Part shown: piece after piece, positions 34,863 to 42,921 of the stretch
Layout: each line of letters opens with the position of its first letter
How positions within the stretch are numbered: position 1 is the stretch's first letter
Source: Oceanicella actignis
GTDB lineage: Bacteria; Pseudomonadota; Alphaproteobacteria; Rhodobacterales; Rhodobacteraceae
Assembly (NCBI RefSeq): GCF_008124525.1
Contig: NZ_VNHJ01000003.1
Location: 62,001 to 126,000, forward strand
Direction of reading: 5' to 3'
DNA: 64,000 nucleotides
Program-made: the position numbers and the translations under genes
The notes under the pieces: generated by a model
What the model was told of the DNA's origin: nothing
Seen by the model: the letters and a program-made list of their open reading frames with translations, nothing else
The model's database searches: none

Positions 34863-35549
34863 ATGAGCGCGGCGCCCGAGCATGACGACGCCCCCGACGC
34901 CCTGCGCGAGGGGCGCATGAAGCTGGTCTTCGCCCTGCGCTCGCGCGGGGTGACGGATGCGCGCGTGCTCGACGCCATCGAACGCACCCCGCGCGAGCTG
35001 TTCCTGGACCGGGCCTTTCGCGATCGCGCGCTCGAGGATGTGGCGCTGCCGATCGCCTGCGGGCAGACCATCTCGCAGCCCTCGATCGTGGGGCTGATGA
35101 CGCAGGCGCTCGAGGTCACGCCGCGCTGCAAGGTGCTCGAGGTCGGCTGCGGCTCGGGCTATCAGGCCGCGGTTCTGGCGCGACTGGCGCGGCGCGTCTA
35201 CACGATCGAGCGCCACCGCCCGCTGGCGCGGCGCGCGCGCGCCCTGCTCGAGCGCGAGCTCGACCTGCACAACGTCACCGTCATCGCCGGCGACGGCGCC
35301 TCGGGCCTGCCCGAGCAGGCGCCCTTCGACCGCATCATCCTGACCTGCGCGGCCGAGGACACGCCCTCCGAGCTGCTGGCGCAGCTCAGGGTGGGCGGCG
35401 TCATGGTGCTGCCCGTCGGGCAGAGCGACGAGATCCAGCAGCTGATCCGCATCCGCCGCACGCCCGAGGGGCTGGACTATCAGGACCTTGCGCCCGTGCG
35501 TTTCGTGCCCTTGCTCGAGGGCATGGCCGAAGACCCGGACGAGGGCTAG
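34863..35549 (+). CDS. pcm: protein-L-isoaspartate O-methyltransferase
   Basis: 228 aa SAM-dependent enzyme (EC 2.1.1.77) that starts the repair of isoaspartyl damage in aged proteins. SAM motif I reads [18 protein letters not shown] (about 89-106). The preceding [21 protein letters not shown] is the PCMT active-site block. The C-terminal domain matches the family length. GGAGAGG precedes the ATG. It lies between surE and the NlpD-like gene with short gaps (12 and 39 nt), consistent with one operon. Confidence 0.97.
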   Translation: MSAAPEHDDAPDALREGRMKLVFALRSRGVTDARVLDAIERTPRELFLDRAFRDRALEDVALPIACGQTISQPSIVGLMTQALEVTPRCKVLEVGCGSGYQAAVLARLARRVYTIERHRPLARRARALLERELDLHNVTVIAGDGASGLPEQAPFDRIILTCAAEDTPSELLAQLRVGGVMVLPVGQSDEIQQLIRIRRTPEGLDYQDLAPVRFVPLLEGMAEDPDEG

Positions 35550-35588
35550 ACCGCGGCCGCGGCCCGCACCCAACCGAACGAGGACGCC

Positions 35589-36992
35589 ATGACCAAGCCC
35601 AACGCCTTTTCGCTGCGCGCCGGCCCCGTGGCGCTGAGCCTGCTGGCGCTGACCGCCTGCGGCTGGGACGAGCCGCGCGCGCCCGTTCCCGGCGCGCCGA
35701 CCGCCGTCGCGCCAAGGCCCGTCGCGCGCCCCGAGGCGCCTCGCCCCCAGCCCTTGTCCGAGGCGCCCGCCAGCGATTCGCGCGGGGTGATCGACTATGG
35801 CGACTACGCCGTGGTCCAGGCCCGGCCCGGCGACACGCTCGAGGCGATGGCCGCTCGCGTTGGCCTGCGCCCGTCCGAGCTTGCCGCCTATAACGGCCTG
35901 CCGACGGGCTATCGCCCCCGCCCGGGCGACGAGCTGGTCTTGCCGCCCCGCGCCGAGGGCTATGGCGCCGCCGCGCCCGCGCCCGAACCGGCGCCGGCGC
36001 CCGCCGCGGCGGCGCCCGCGCCCGAACCCGCCCAGGGCTGGAACCCCGCCGCCATCGGCGCGGCCATCGAACGCGCGCCGGGCCCCGACGCCTCGGGCCA
36101 GAGCGCCCCGGCCGCGAATGCGCCCGGCGCGGCGCCCGCCGCCGACGTCCCGGATGGCGGCACGCGCATCGTCTACCGCACGGTCAAGCCGGGCGAGACC
36201 GTCTATTCCATCGCACGCGAGACCGGCGTGCCCGCCGATGCGATCATCTCCTGGAACGGGCTGCGCGCGCCCAGTTACGCGGTCATGCCCGGGCAGGTGC
36301 TGGCCCTGCCCGCCGACGCGCCGCAAAAGCCCAGCGACGAGGCGCCGGCGCGCGTTGCGGCGCCCGGCGCCGGCGCGGGCGCGCCGCCGCCCGCCGTCGC
36401 GGGCGCGCCGCTGCCGGCCGACACGGTTCCGCCGCCCAGGCTGAAGTCGCCGCAGCTCAGCCGCTACCAGACCCCGGCCGAGCGCGCCGCCGAGGCGGAC
36501 GCCCGGCCCGAGCCGGCGCCGGCGCCGCGGCCGGCGGCCGAGACGCCCCCCGAAGCGCCGGGCGCGACGCCGCCCAAGACGGCGAGCGAAACCGCCGCGC
36601 CGGGCGCCTCGCAGACCGCCAAGGCCGCCGAGGGCAAGCTGATGCGCCCCATCGACGGTCCGATCGTGCTGCGCTTTGGGCAAGGCGGCCCGGCCGGGCG
36701 CAATGACGGGATCGAGATCGCCGCCAAGCCGGGCGATCCGGTGCGCGCCGCGGCCGATGGCGAGGTGGCGCTGGTGTCCAAGTCGCTGGGCGATTGGGGC
36801 ACCATCGTGCTGGTGCGCCATCCCGACCGGCTGATGACCGTCTATGGCCGCCTGGCCGATGCGCGCGTGTCGAAAGGTCAGCGGGTGACGCGCGGCCAGA
36901 CCATCGGCACGGTGGCCGAGGGCGATCCGACGACGCTGCATTTCGAGGTGCGGCGCGGCGCCTTCTCGGAAGATCCCGAGAACCACTTCTGA
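35589..36992 (+). CDS. NlpD/DipM-like LysM-LytM lipoprotein (degenerate M23 peptidase)
   Basis: 467 aa outer-membrane lipoprotein with lipobox LTAC (lipid Cys24). Two LysM domains lie at about 73-120 and 194-243, separated by Pro/Ala linkers, and a C-terminal LytM domain spans about 352-460. The zinc motif HxGxD is replaced by RNDGIEI, and the later HxH reads TLHFE with the first His lost. It cannot be a working M23 metallopeptidase. NlpD, EnvC and DipM share this loss and instead activate amidases at division. The surE-pcm-nlpD order supports the assignment. Confidence 0.92.
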   Translation: MTKPNAFSLRAGPVALSLLALTACGWDEPRAPVPGAPTAVAPRPVARPEAPRPQPLSEAPASDSRGVIDYGDYAVVQARPGDTLEAMAARVGLRPSELAAYNGLPTGYRPRPGDELVLPPRAEGYGAAAPAPEPAPAPAAAAPAPEPAQGWNPAAIGAAIERAPGPDASGQSAPAANAPGAAPAADVPDGGTRIVYRTVKPGETVYSIARETGVPADAIISWNGLRAPSYAVMPGQVLALPADAPQKPSDEAPARVAAPGAGAGAPPPAVAGAPLPADTVPPPRLKSPQLSRYQTPAERAAEADARPEPAPAPRPAAETPPEAPGATPPKTASETAAPGASQTAKAAEGKLMRPIDGPIVLRFGQGGPAGRNDGIEIAAKPGDPVRAAADGEVALVSKSLGDWGTIVLVRHPDRLMTVYGRLADARVSKGQRVTRGQTIGTVAEGDPTTLHFEVRRGAFSEDPENHF

Positions 36993-37012
36993 CGCCGCGC
37001 CGCGCCGGGCCC

Positions 37013-38077
37013 TCAGGCGGCATTGCGCGCGGCGCGCGCGGCGGCGATCCGCTCGGCGGCCATGCGCTCGGCCACCTCCTCGGTGGTCAGGCCCTCGGCC
37101 TCGGCGCGGGCGAAGATCGCGTCCAGCGTCTGACCGATCCCCTCGATCCGCCGCATGGCCGCGGCGCGGTCGGGGCCGCCCCAGATCGGCGCCGAGGCGC
37201 CGATCACCCCGCCCGCATTGGCGATGAAGTCCGGGGCGTAGAGCACTCCGCGCGCGCGCAGGGCCTCGGCGTGGCGCGGGGCCTCGAGCTGGTTGTTGGC
37301 CAGACCGCAGACGGCGCGCGCGCCCAGCTCGGGGATGGTGCGGTCGTTCAGCACCCCGCCAAGCGCGCAAGGCGCGAACACATCGGCCGGCGCCGCGTGG
37401 ATGCGCGCGGGATCGACGGCCTCGGCCCCCAGACCCTCGACCACCGGGCGCAGCGCGGGCTCGTTCACATCGGCCACGGCCAGCTCGGCCCCCGCCTCGC
37501 GCAGCAGGCGGCACAGCTCGCGCCCCACGCCGCCAAGCCCCTGAACGGCGATGCGCCGCCCGGCGGGGCTCTCGTCGCCGAACAGGCGCCGAAGCGTCGC
37601 CTTGATGGCGACGAAGCCGCCCCAAGCGGTGAATTTCGACGGGTCGAACCCGTCGGGATACTCGGACGCCTTGCAGAAGACGTAGTCGCAGGCGCGCGCG
37701 ATCACGTCCGCGTCGCGCGGGCTCACGCCCACGTCGATCGCGGTCCAGTAGCGCCCGCCAAGCGACTGCACATGCCGGCCCATGGCTTCGAGCAGGCGCT
37801 CCTTGTCCGGGCGGGCCGGGTCGGCGACGATCACGCATTTGCCGCCGCCCAGCGGCAGGCCCGCCGCCGCGTTCTTGAGCGTCATGCCCCGGCTCAGCCG
37901 CAGCACGTCGCGCAGGGCCTCTTCATGCGTCGCGTAGGGGTGCATGCGGCAGCCCCCCGCCGCCGGGCCAAGCGTCGTGTCATGCAGCGCGATGATGCCG
38001 AACAGGCCGGCCTCGGCGTCGCGCACGAAGACGACCTGTTCGTGATCGTCGAATTCGGGATGGTCGAAGGGCGTCAT
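37013..38077 (-). CDS. Leu/Phe/Val dehydrogenase family protein (leucine dehydrogenase-like)
   Basis: 354 aa NAD-dependent amino-acid dehydrogenase that would oxidatively deaminate a branched-chain or aromatic amino acid to its 2-oxo acid. The catalytic lysines are K68 (TLKNA) and K80 (LPLGGGK), followed by a Rossmann VQGLGGVGRELCRLL motif. The N-terminal GPAAGGCRM and mid-region PDFIANAGGVI are family hallmarks. The length (about 350-365) is right for leucine dehydrogenase and too short for glutamate dehydrogenase. The ATG at 38077 is preceded by GGGAGGA. It converges with the NlpD-like gene, only 20 bp apart. Confidence 0.9.
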   Translation of the reverse strand: MTPFDHPEFDDHEQVVFVRDAEAGLFGIIALHDTTLGPAAGGCRMHPYATHEEALRDVLRLSRGMTLKNAAAGLPLGGGKCVIVADPARPDKERLLEAMGRHVQSLGGRYWTAIDVGVSPRDADVIARACDYVFCKASEYPDGFDPSKFTAWGGFVAIKATLRRLFGDESPAGRRIAVQGLGGVGRELCRLLREAGAELAVADVNEPALRPVVEGLGAEAVDPARIHAAPADVFAPCALGGVLNDRTIPELGARAVCGLANNQLEAPRHAEALRARGVLYAPDFIANAGGVIGASAPIWGGPDRAAAMRRIEGIGQTLDAIFARAEAEGLTTEEVAERMAAERIAAARAARNAA

Positions 38078-38097
38078 GGCGTTCCTCCCTCTTTCGC

Positions 38098-38114
38098 CTT
38101 TACCTAGCGTAAAG
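38098..38114 (-). promoter_or_regulatory. operator-like inverted repeat upstream of the leucine dehydrogenase gene
   Basis: CTTTAC, 5 nt, GTAAAG, a perfect dyad 21 bp before the start codon. It resembles the TTTACGT-type operators of MerR-family LiuR regulators of branched-chain amino-acid catabolism, from memory, so the identity is tentative. Confidence 0.4.
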
Positions 38115-38256
38115 AGTAGCGCCGAAGCCCGAGGCCGGTTTTGCGGATGCGGGGCCGTTCGGGGACCGTTTGAGGATGCGCGCCCCTTGGAAGGCGGTGA
38201 GGCGCAATCCTGTCCCAATCTTGCGGCCAAGCAGGAAATGCGCCGCGACTCGCCCG

Positions 38257-39126
38257 TCAGCCGCGCAGGCGCACGCCCTTGCGCCCCGCCAGATCGGTGA
38301 TGAACTGCCAGGCCACGCGCCCCGAGACCGCGCCGCGGGTCTGGCGCCACTCGATGGCCTCGGCGCGCAGCGCGTCGTCGTCGATCTCGATGCCCAGCGC
38401 GTCGCGATAGCCGCGCACCATCTCGAGGAACTCGTCCTGCGAGCAGGGATGAAAGCCCAGCCAAAGGCCGAAGCGATCGGACAGCGAGACCTTCTCCTCG
38501 GTCGCCTCGGAGGGGTTGATGGCCGAGGCGCGCTCGTTCTCGATCATGTCGCGGGGCATCAGGTGGCGGCGGTTCGAGGTGGCGTAGAAGATCACGTTCT
38601 CGGGCCGCCCCTCGACGCCGCCGTCCAGCACCGCCTTGAGCGACTTGTAATGGGCGTCATCGTGATCGAAGCTCAGATCGTCGCAGAACAGGATGAAGCG
38701 GCGGTCCTCGGCGCGGCGCAGCAGCTGCATCAGGCGGCCGATCGAGGGGATGTCCTCGCGCTGGATCTCGACCAGGATCAGCCGCGGCGGCGTCGCGCCG
38801 GCATTGACCGCGGCATGCGCAGCCTTGACCAGCGAGGACTTGCCCATGCCCCGCGCGCCCCACAACAGCGCGTTGTTCGCCGGCAGACCCTGCGCGAAGC
38901 GGCGCGTGTTCTCGAGCAGCGTGTCGCGCGCGCGGTCGATCCCGCGCAGCAGCGCCAGATCCACCCGCGCCACCCGGCGCACGGGTTCGAGCCGGTCGGG
39001 CGCGACGTGCCAGACATAGGCCTCGGCGCTCCAGTCGGGCATGGCGGCGGGCGGCGGGCTGATGCGCTCGAGCGCCTCGGCGATGCGCGTCAGCGCGTCG
39101 GCGTTGGCGAAGGCGGGCTCGCTCAT
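38257..39126 (-). CDS. DUF815 family P-loop ATPase
   Basis: 289 aa AAA-like ATPase of unknown role. Walker A reads GARGMGKSSLV (about 89-99) and Walker B-like RRFILFCDDLSF (about 141-152). The family blocks VFYATSNRRHLMP-like (IFYATSNRRHLMPRDM) and RFGLWLGFHPCSQDEFL are both clear. It may load or remodel a partner as DnaA/DnaC-like ATPases do, but no partner is known. The start codon overlaps the tatC stop by ATGA, so its synthesis is coupled to TatC here. Confidence 0.92.
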   Translation of the reverse strand: MSEPAFANADALTRIAEALERISPPPAAMPDWSAEAYVWHVAPDRLEPVRRVARVDLALLRGIDRARDTLLENTRRFAQGLPANNALLWGARGMGKSSLVKAAHAAVNAGATPPRLILVEIQREDIPSIGRLMQLLRRAEDRRFILFCDDLSFDHDDAHYKSLKAVLDGGVEGRPENVIFYATSNRRHLMPRDMIENERASAINPSEATEEKVSLSDRFGLWLGFHPCSQDEFLEMVRGYRDALGIEIDDDALRAEAIEWRQTRGAVSGRVAWQFITDLAGRKGVRLRG

Positions 39127-39938
39127 GCCTCGTCCTCGTCGTCAGGGTCGATCAGCCCGTCGGCGATGTCCTGCTCGCGGCGTTTGCGCTCGGCCGCGCG
39201 GACCAGGAAGATCGAGATCTCGTAAAGCAGGTAGATCGGGATGCCCAGGCCCAGCTGGCTGATCGGATCGGGCGGCGTCAGCACCGCCGCCGCGGCCGCG
39301 ATGCCGACGATGGCGTAGCGGCGCATGTTGGCCAGCCCGTCGGCCGTCACCAGCCCCGCCCGCCCCAGCAGCGTCAGCAGCACCGGCAGCTGGAAGCAGA
39401 TGCCGAAGGCCAGGATGAAGGTCATGACGAGGCTCAGATACTCGTTGACCTTGCCCAGGAACTCGATGCCCGTATCCCCGTCCGACCCCGGCGCCTGGAA
39501 GTCCAGGAAGAAGTCGATCGCCATGGGCATGACCAGGAAATACACCAGCGAGGCGCCCATCAGGAACAGCACCGGCGTGGCGATCAGGAAGGGCAGGAAG
39601 GCGCGCTTTTCGTTGGCGTAAAGCCCCGGGGCGACGAAGCGCCAGACCTGCATGGCGATGACCGGGAAGGCCAGGAAGAACCCGCCCCAGACGGCGATCT
39701 TCAGATGGACGAAGAACTTTTCGTAAAGCTGGGTGTAGATCAGCTTGGCGTCCTGCCCGCGCGCGATCAGCTCGTGGCGCAGCGGCGCGGTGAGGAAATC
39801 GTAGATCTCGCGCGCGAAGATGCCGCAGATCACGGCCGCCACCGCCAGCGCGATCAGCGAGTAGATCAGCCGCTGGCGCAGCTCGGCCAGGTGCTCGATC
39901 AGGGGCGCGGTCGAGGCGTCGATGTCGTCGTCGGTCAT
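39123..39938 (-). CDS. tatC: twin-arginine translocase subunit TatC
   Basis: 271 aa six-helix inner-membrane receptor for twin-arginine signal peptides. The N-terminal cytoplasmic LIEHLAELRQRLIYSLIAL contains the signal-peptide contact region. FVAPGLYANEKRAFLPF and the PDPISQLGLGIPIYLLYE block near the last helices are diagnostic. The ATG at 39938 was chosen for the short N-terminus MTDDDIDASTAPL typical of rhodobacterial TatC. The ribosome binding site is weak (GAAGG farther upstream). Third tat gene, 85 nt after tatB. Confidence 0.97.
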   Translation of the reverse strand: MTDDDIDASTAPLIEHLAELRQRLIYSLIALAVAAVICGIFAREIYDFLTAPLRHELIARGQDAKLIYTQLYEKFFVHLKIAVWGGFFLAFPVIAMQVWRFVAPGLYANEKRAFLPFLIATPVLFLMGASLVYFLVMPMAIDFFLDFQAPGSDGDTGIEFLGKVNEYLSLVMTFILAFGICFQLPVLLTLLGRAGLVTADGLANMRRYAIVGIAAAAAVLTPPDPISQLGLGIPIYLLYEISIFLVRAAERKRREQDIADGLIDPDDEDEA

Positions 39939-40023
39939 GTCTTGCGTGGCCTTCAGGGCGAGCGGCGGGCGAAGGGCCGCGCCCGGCCGGCCGCCGGGGC
40001 GACGGCGCGGGCCTGGCGGGCGG

Positions 40024-40551
40024 TCAGGCGTCGGGCGCGGCGGGCGGAACGGCGGGGCGCGCGCCGGACGGGTTGTCGGCCGGGGCCCGCGGGGCGGCGT
40101 CGGGCGCGGGCGCGGGGGGCGTTTCGCCCCTGGCCTCGGCCTCGAGCGCGGCGGCGTCCGCCTCGATCTGCGCCAGCTTCTCGGCGCGGGCCTTGCGCGC
40201 GGCCTGCTCGGCCTGCCAGGCGGCGTTCTCGGCCTCGTCGGCGGCGTCGAGCGAGCCTGGGGCCGGCTTGGCGGGCTTCCTGTCCTCGCCCAGCCGGTCG
40301 GCATAGGCGCGCGCGCTCGAGCCGATGTCGCGCGAAAGGCCCGAGACCTGCCGCTGCACGTCGCGCAGCTCGGGCAGGTCCGCCTCGCGCGCGGCGTCCT
40401 CGAGCGTGCGCTGGAACTCGCGCGCCATGCCCCGCGCCTTGCCCACGTAGCGGCCCAGCGTGCGCAGCATGACCGGCAGGTCCTTGGGACCGACCACGAT
40501 CAGCGCCAGCGCGCCGATGACCAGCAGCTCGGACCAGCCGATGTCGAACAT
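40024..40551 (-). CDS. tatB: Sec-independent translocase protein TatB
   Basis: 175 aa. The N-terminal [20 protein letters not shown] membrane helix with Glu8 is followed by GPKDLP and an amphipathic helix ([19 protein letters not shown]). A long Ala/Pro/Asp tail comes after, longer than many TatB proteins in its Pro-rich last third. It forms the receptor complex with TatC. GGAGG precedes the ATG. 39 nt downstream of tatA. Confidence 0.96.
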   Translation of the reverse strand: MFDIGWSELLVIGALALIVVGPKDLPVMLRTLGRYVGKARGMAREFQRTLEDAAREADLPELRDVQRQVSGLSRDIGSSARAYADRLGEDRKPAKPAPGSLDAADEAENAAWQAEQAARKARAEKLAQIEADAAALEAEARGETPPAPAPDAAPRAPADNPSGARPAVPPAAPDA

Positions 40552-40590
40552 GCGCGGACCTCCGTGGCGGCGGCTGGGGCGGCGGCCCGA

Positions 40591-40821
40591 TCAGCCTTCC
40601 TTCTTCTGCGCCTCGGCGCTGGGGGTGACGTCGATCACCTTGCCGTCCTCGGCGCGGCGCTCGTCGGCCACCTTCTGCGGCTCGTCATCCTCGGCCAGGC
40701 CTTTCTTGAAGCTCTTGATGCCCTTGGCCACGTCGCCCATCAGGCCGGAGATCTTGCCCCGACCGAAAAGGACCACGACCAGAAGGACGACGATGAGAAT
40801 CTGCCAGATGCTCGGGCTCAT
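40591..40821 (-). CDS. tatA: twin-arginine translocase subunit TatA
   Basis: 76 aa pore-forming subunit. A single TM ([20 protein letters not shown]) is followed by the amphipathic helix [19 protein letters not shown] and an acidic tail. I chose the ATG at 40821, with GGGAG upstream, over an in-frame TTG five codons earlier because the family begins MSPSIWQ-like. First gene of tatABC-DUF815. Confidence 0.97.
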   Translation of the reverse strand: MSPSIWQILIVVLLVVVLFGRGKISGLMGDVAKGIKSFKKGLAEDDEPQKVADERRAEDGKVIDVTPSAEAQKKEG

Positions 40822-40842
40822 GCCGGATACTCCCAATTCCGC

Positions 40843-40898
40843 GGGCGCCTCGCGCCCGGCTCCGCTTCACACATATTGAATGCCGCGCCCGGGCGAAA
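40843..40898 (-). promoter_or_regulatory. candidate tat operon promoter and leader hairpin
   Basis: On the minus strand TTTCGC (40893-40898), 17 nt, TATGTG (40870-40875). A small hairpin (GGGCGC/GCGCCC, 40843-40857) falls in the 42-nt leader. Confidence 0.4.
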
Positions 40899-40954
40899 GG
40901 GCCAAAACGGCGCGCGGGCGCGACCAGGCGTCCCGACGCGCCCCCCGCGCGCCC

Positions 40955-42259
40955 TCACGCGCCCGCCCTGGGGCGCGCGGGGAACAGAAAGCAGCGGTCG
41001 CGGCGCATCGACAGCCACAGCCCCGTTCCGCGCTCGGGCAGGAAGGCGCCGGGCGTGGTGGCGCGCAGGATCGCGCCGTCATGCTCCATCCGCGCCTCGA
41101 TCAGGCTTTCCGAACCCATGAAGCGCGCGCGCTCGACGCGGCCATAGGCGGGCACGCCATGCTCGGCGCTTTCGCGCGGGGCGGGCTGGCCGCGGTCGAG
41201 CTCGATGCGCAGGTGCTGCGGGCGGATGACGATCTCGACCTCGGCCCCGTCGGGCAGGTCGGGCGTCAGGAACAGGCCGAAGGGCGTGTCCGTCTGGCGC
41301 GAGCGCACCACCGCGCGGATCACGTTGACGTCCGAGAAGAAGGCCGCCGCCTCGAGATCGGCCGGGTGGTTGTAGATGTGATAGGGCGCGCCCACCTGCA
41401 CGATGCGCCCCCCGCGCATCAGCGCGATGCGGTCGGCCATGCGCATGGCCTCTTCGGGCTCGTGGGTGACGAGCAGCACGCCCGTCCCCTCCTCCTTGAG
41501 CACCGACAGCGTGTCGTCGCGGATCTCGTCGCGCAGGCGCTGGTCGAGGCCCGAGAAGGGCTCGTCCATCAGCATCACCCGCGGCCGCGGCGCCAGCGCG
41601 CGCGCCAGAGCCACGCGCTGCTGCTCGCCGCCCGAAAGCATGTGCGGGAACTTGTCGCCATACCCGCCCAGGCCCACGCGGCGCAGATAGGTCTCGGCCT
41701 CGGCGGCGCGCGCGCGCGGCAGGCCGAAGGCCACGTTCTGCGCCACCGTCAGATGCGGAAACAGCGCGAAATCCTGGAACATGAGCCCGATCGAGCGCGC
41801 CTCGGGCGGCGCGTGCCGGACGCCGTCGGAAACGACGCGCCCGTCCAGCGCGACCGTGCCCGCGTCCTGCCGCTCGACGCCGGCGGCGATGCGCAGCGTG
41901 GTGGACTTGCCGCAGCCCGAGGGGCCGAGCAGGCAGACGAGCTCGCCCGGCTCGACCTCGAGCGAGACGTCGTCGACCACGCGCCGCCCGTCGTAATCCT
42001 TGCGCAGGCCCGCCAGCGCCAGGCGCGGCGGCGCCAGAAGGGGCGGCGCCGCGGGGCGGGCGGGCCGCCGGGGGGCGAGCTCGTGCGCCGGCTCGCGCGC
42101 GGGGAGCTCGGGGCGCGGATGCGCGCGCGTCTGCGGCCCCGCTTCGGAGCGCGCGCGGGCGGCGGACGCCTCGTCCGCCCGCCCGTCCTGCGCCTCGCGC
42201 TCGACCGCGCGGGCCGCCGCGCCCGAGGCGCCGCCGGTGTTCTCGATGTCGTGCGTCAC
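40955..42259 (-). CDS. ABC transporter ATPase with TOBE domain (FbpC/PotA-like), N-terminally extended
   Basis: 434 aa. The ATPase domain begins near residue 80. Walker A is GPSGCGKST (112-120), signature LSGGEQQRVALARAL, Walker B RVMLMDEPFSGLD and switch LLVTHEPEEA. A TOBE-type C-terminus follows (VRPQH-like IVIRPQHLRIEL). This is the CUT1/Fe3+/polyamine importer class; the FQDFALFPHLTVAQNVAFGL block is commonest in FbpC. Residues 1-78 are a low-complexity Ala/Arg/Glu/Pro tail absent from the family. The start is GTG at 42259 with GGGAG five bases upstream. No permease or binding protein is nearby. Confidence 0.88.
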   Translation of the reverse strand: MTHDIENTGGASGAAARAVEREAQDGRADEASAARARSEAGPQTRAHPRPELPAREPAHELAPRRPARPAAPPLLAPPRLALAGLRKDYDGRRVVDDVSLEVEPGELVCLLGPSGCGKSTTLRIAAGVERQDAGTVALDGRVVSDGVRHAPPEARSIGLMFQDFALFPHLTVAQNVAFGLPRARAAEAETYLRRVGLGGYGDKFPHMLSGGEQQRVALARALAPRPRVMLMDEPFSGLDQRLRDEIRDDTLSVLKEEGTGVLLVTHEPEEAMRMADRIALMRGGRIVQVGAPYHIYNHPADLEAAAFFSDVNVIRAVVRSRQTDTPFGLFLTPDLPDGAEVEIVIRPQHLRIELDRGQPAPRESAEHGVPAYGRVERARFMGSESLIEARMEHDGAILRATTPGAFLPERGTGLWLSMRRDRCFLFPARPRAGA

Positions 42260-42371
42260 GGCCGCTCCCGCCTCGTCGCTCGGCGACGATATTGCCGATG
42301 ATTTCGCTCAGGTTGACATGGCAGATAGCAATCCGAGGGCCCCGGGGCAAGGCGCGAGCGCGCAAGCGGCG

Positions 42372-42914
42372 TCATCGCGCCTCCAGATCGCGCCGCATCG
42401 CGATGCGCGACGAGGCGTCCAGCCCCGCGCGGCGCAGCGCGGCGACGTCGGCGCGGCATTCGGGGGTCCACTCCTCGGGCGGGATCGGCGCGAAGCCCAG
42501 GCGCGCATAGACCGGCGCGTTCCAGGGAACGTCGGCATAGGTGGTCAGCGTCAGCGCGGCGCGGTCCATGGCGCGCGCGCGCCGGGCCAGCGCCGAGATC
42601 AGCGCGCGCGCCACGCCGCGGCGCTGGAAGGCGGGGTCCACGTCCAGCTCGCACACATGCAGGCTGTCGCGCTCGACCTCCCAGACCAGAAACCCCGCGA
42701 CGCGGCCGCCGATGCGCGCCACCAGAAGCCGCCCGGCCTCGGCGCAGTCGGCGAAGGCGGCGGCCGGGGCGGGCCCGTCGGCCGCGACCTCGGGATGGGG
42801 GCTGGCGAGGAACATGCGCGCGCAAGCGTGTTCGATGCGCGCGCAATCGGCGCCGTCGGCGCGCCGGCCCGCCTCGACGCGCGGCGCGCCTCGGCCGGGG
42901 CCGGGGCCGCTCAT
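42372..42914 (-). CDS. GNAT family N-acetyltransferase
   Basis: 180 aa acetyl-CoA-dependent acetyltransferase. The acetyl-CoA pyrophosphate loop Q/R-x2-G-x-A reads QRRGVARAL after the beta4 strand LHVCELDVDPAF (about 85-105). The C-terminal TYADVPWNAPVYARLGFAPI is the usual beta5-alpha4 closing element. The N-terminus is Gly/Pro/Arg-rich. It sits seven bases downstream of the SDR stop and is probably in one transcript with it. Acceptor unknown. Confidence 0.88.
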   Translation of the reverse strand: MSGPGPGRGAPRVEAGRRADGADCARIEHACARMFLASPHPEVAADGPAPAAAFADCAEAGRLLVARIGGRVAGFLVWEVERDSLHVCELDVDPAFQRRGVARALISALARRARAMDRAALTLTTYADVPWNAPVYARLGFAPIPPEEWTPECRADVAALRRAGLDASSRIAMRRDLEAR

Positions 42915-42921
42915 CGGGCGC

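Noticed and set aside
34065-37838. 1268-codon minus-strand frame opposite surE, pcm and nlpD
   Set aside because: Gly/Arg/His-rich shadow translation; the plus strand carries three recognisable genes.
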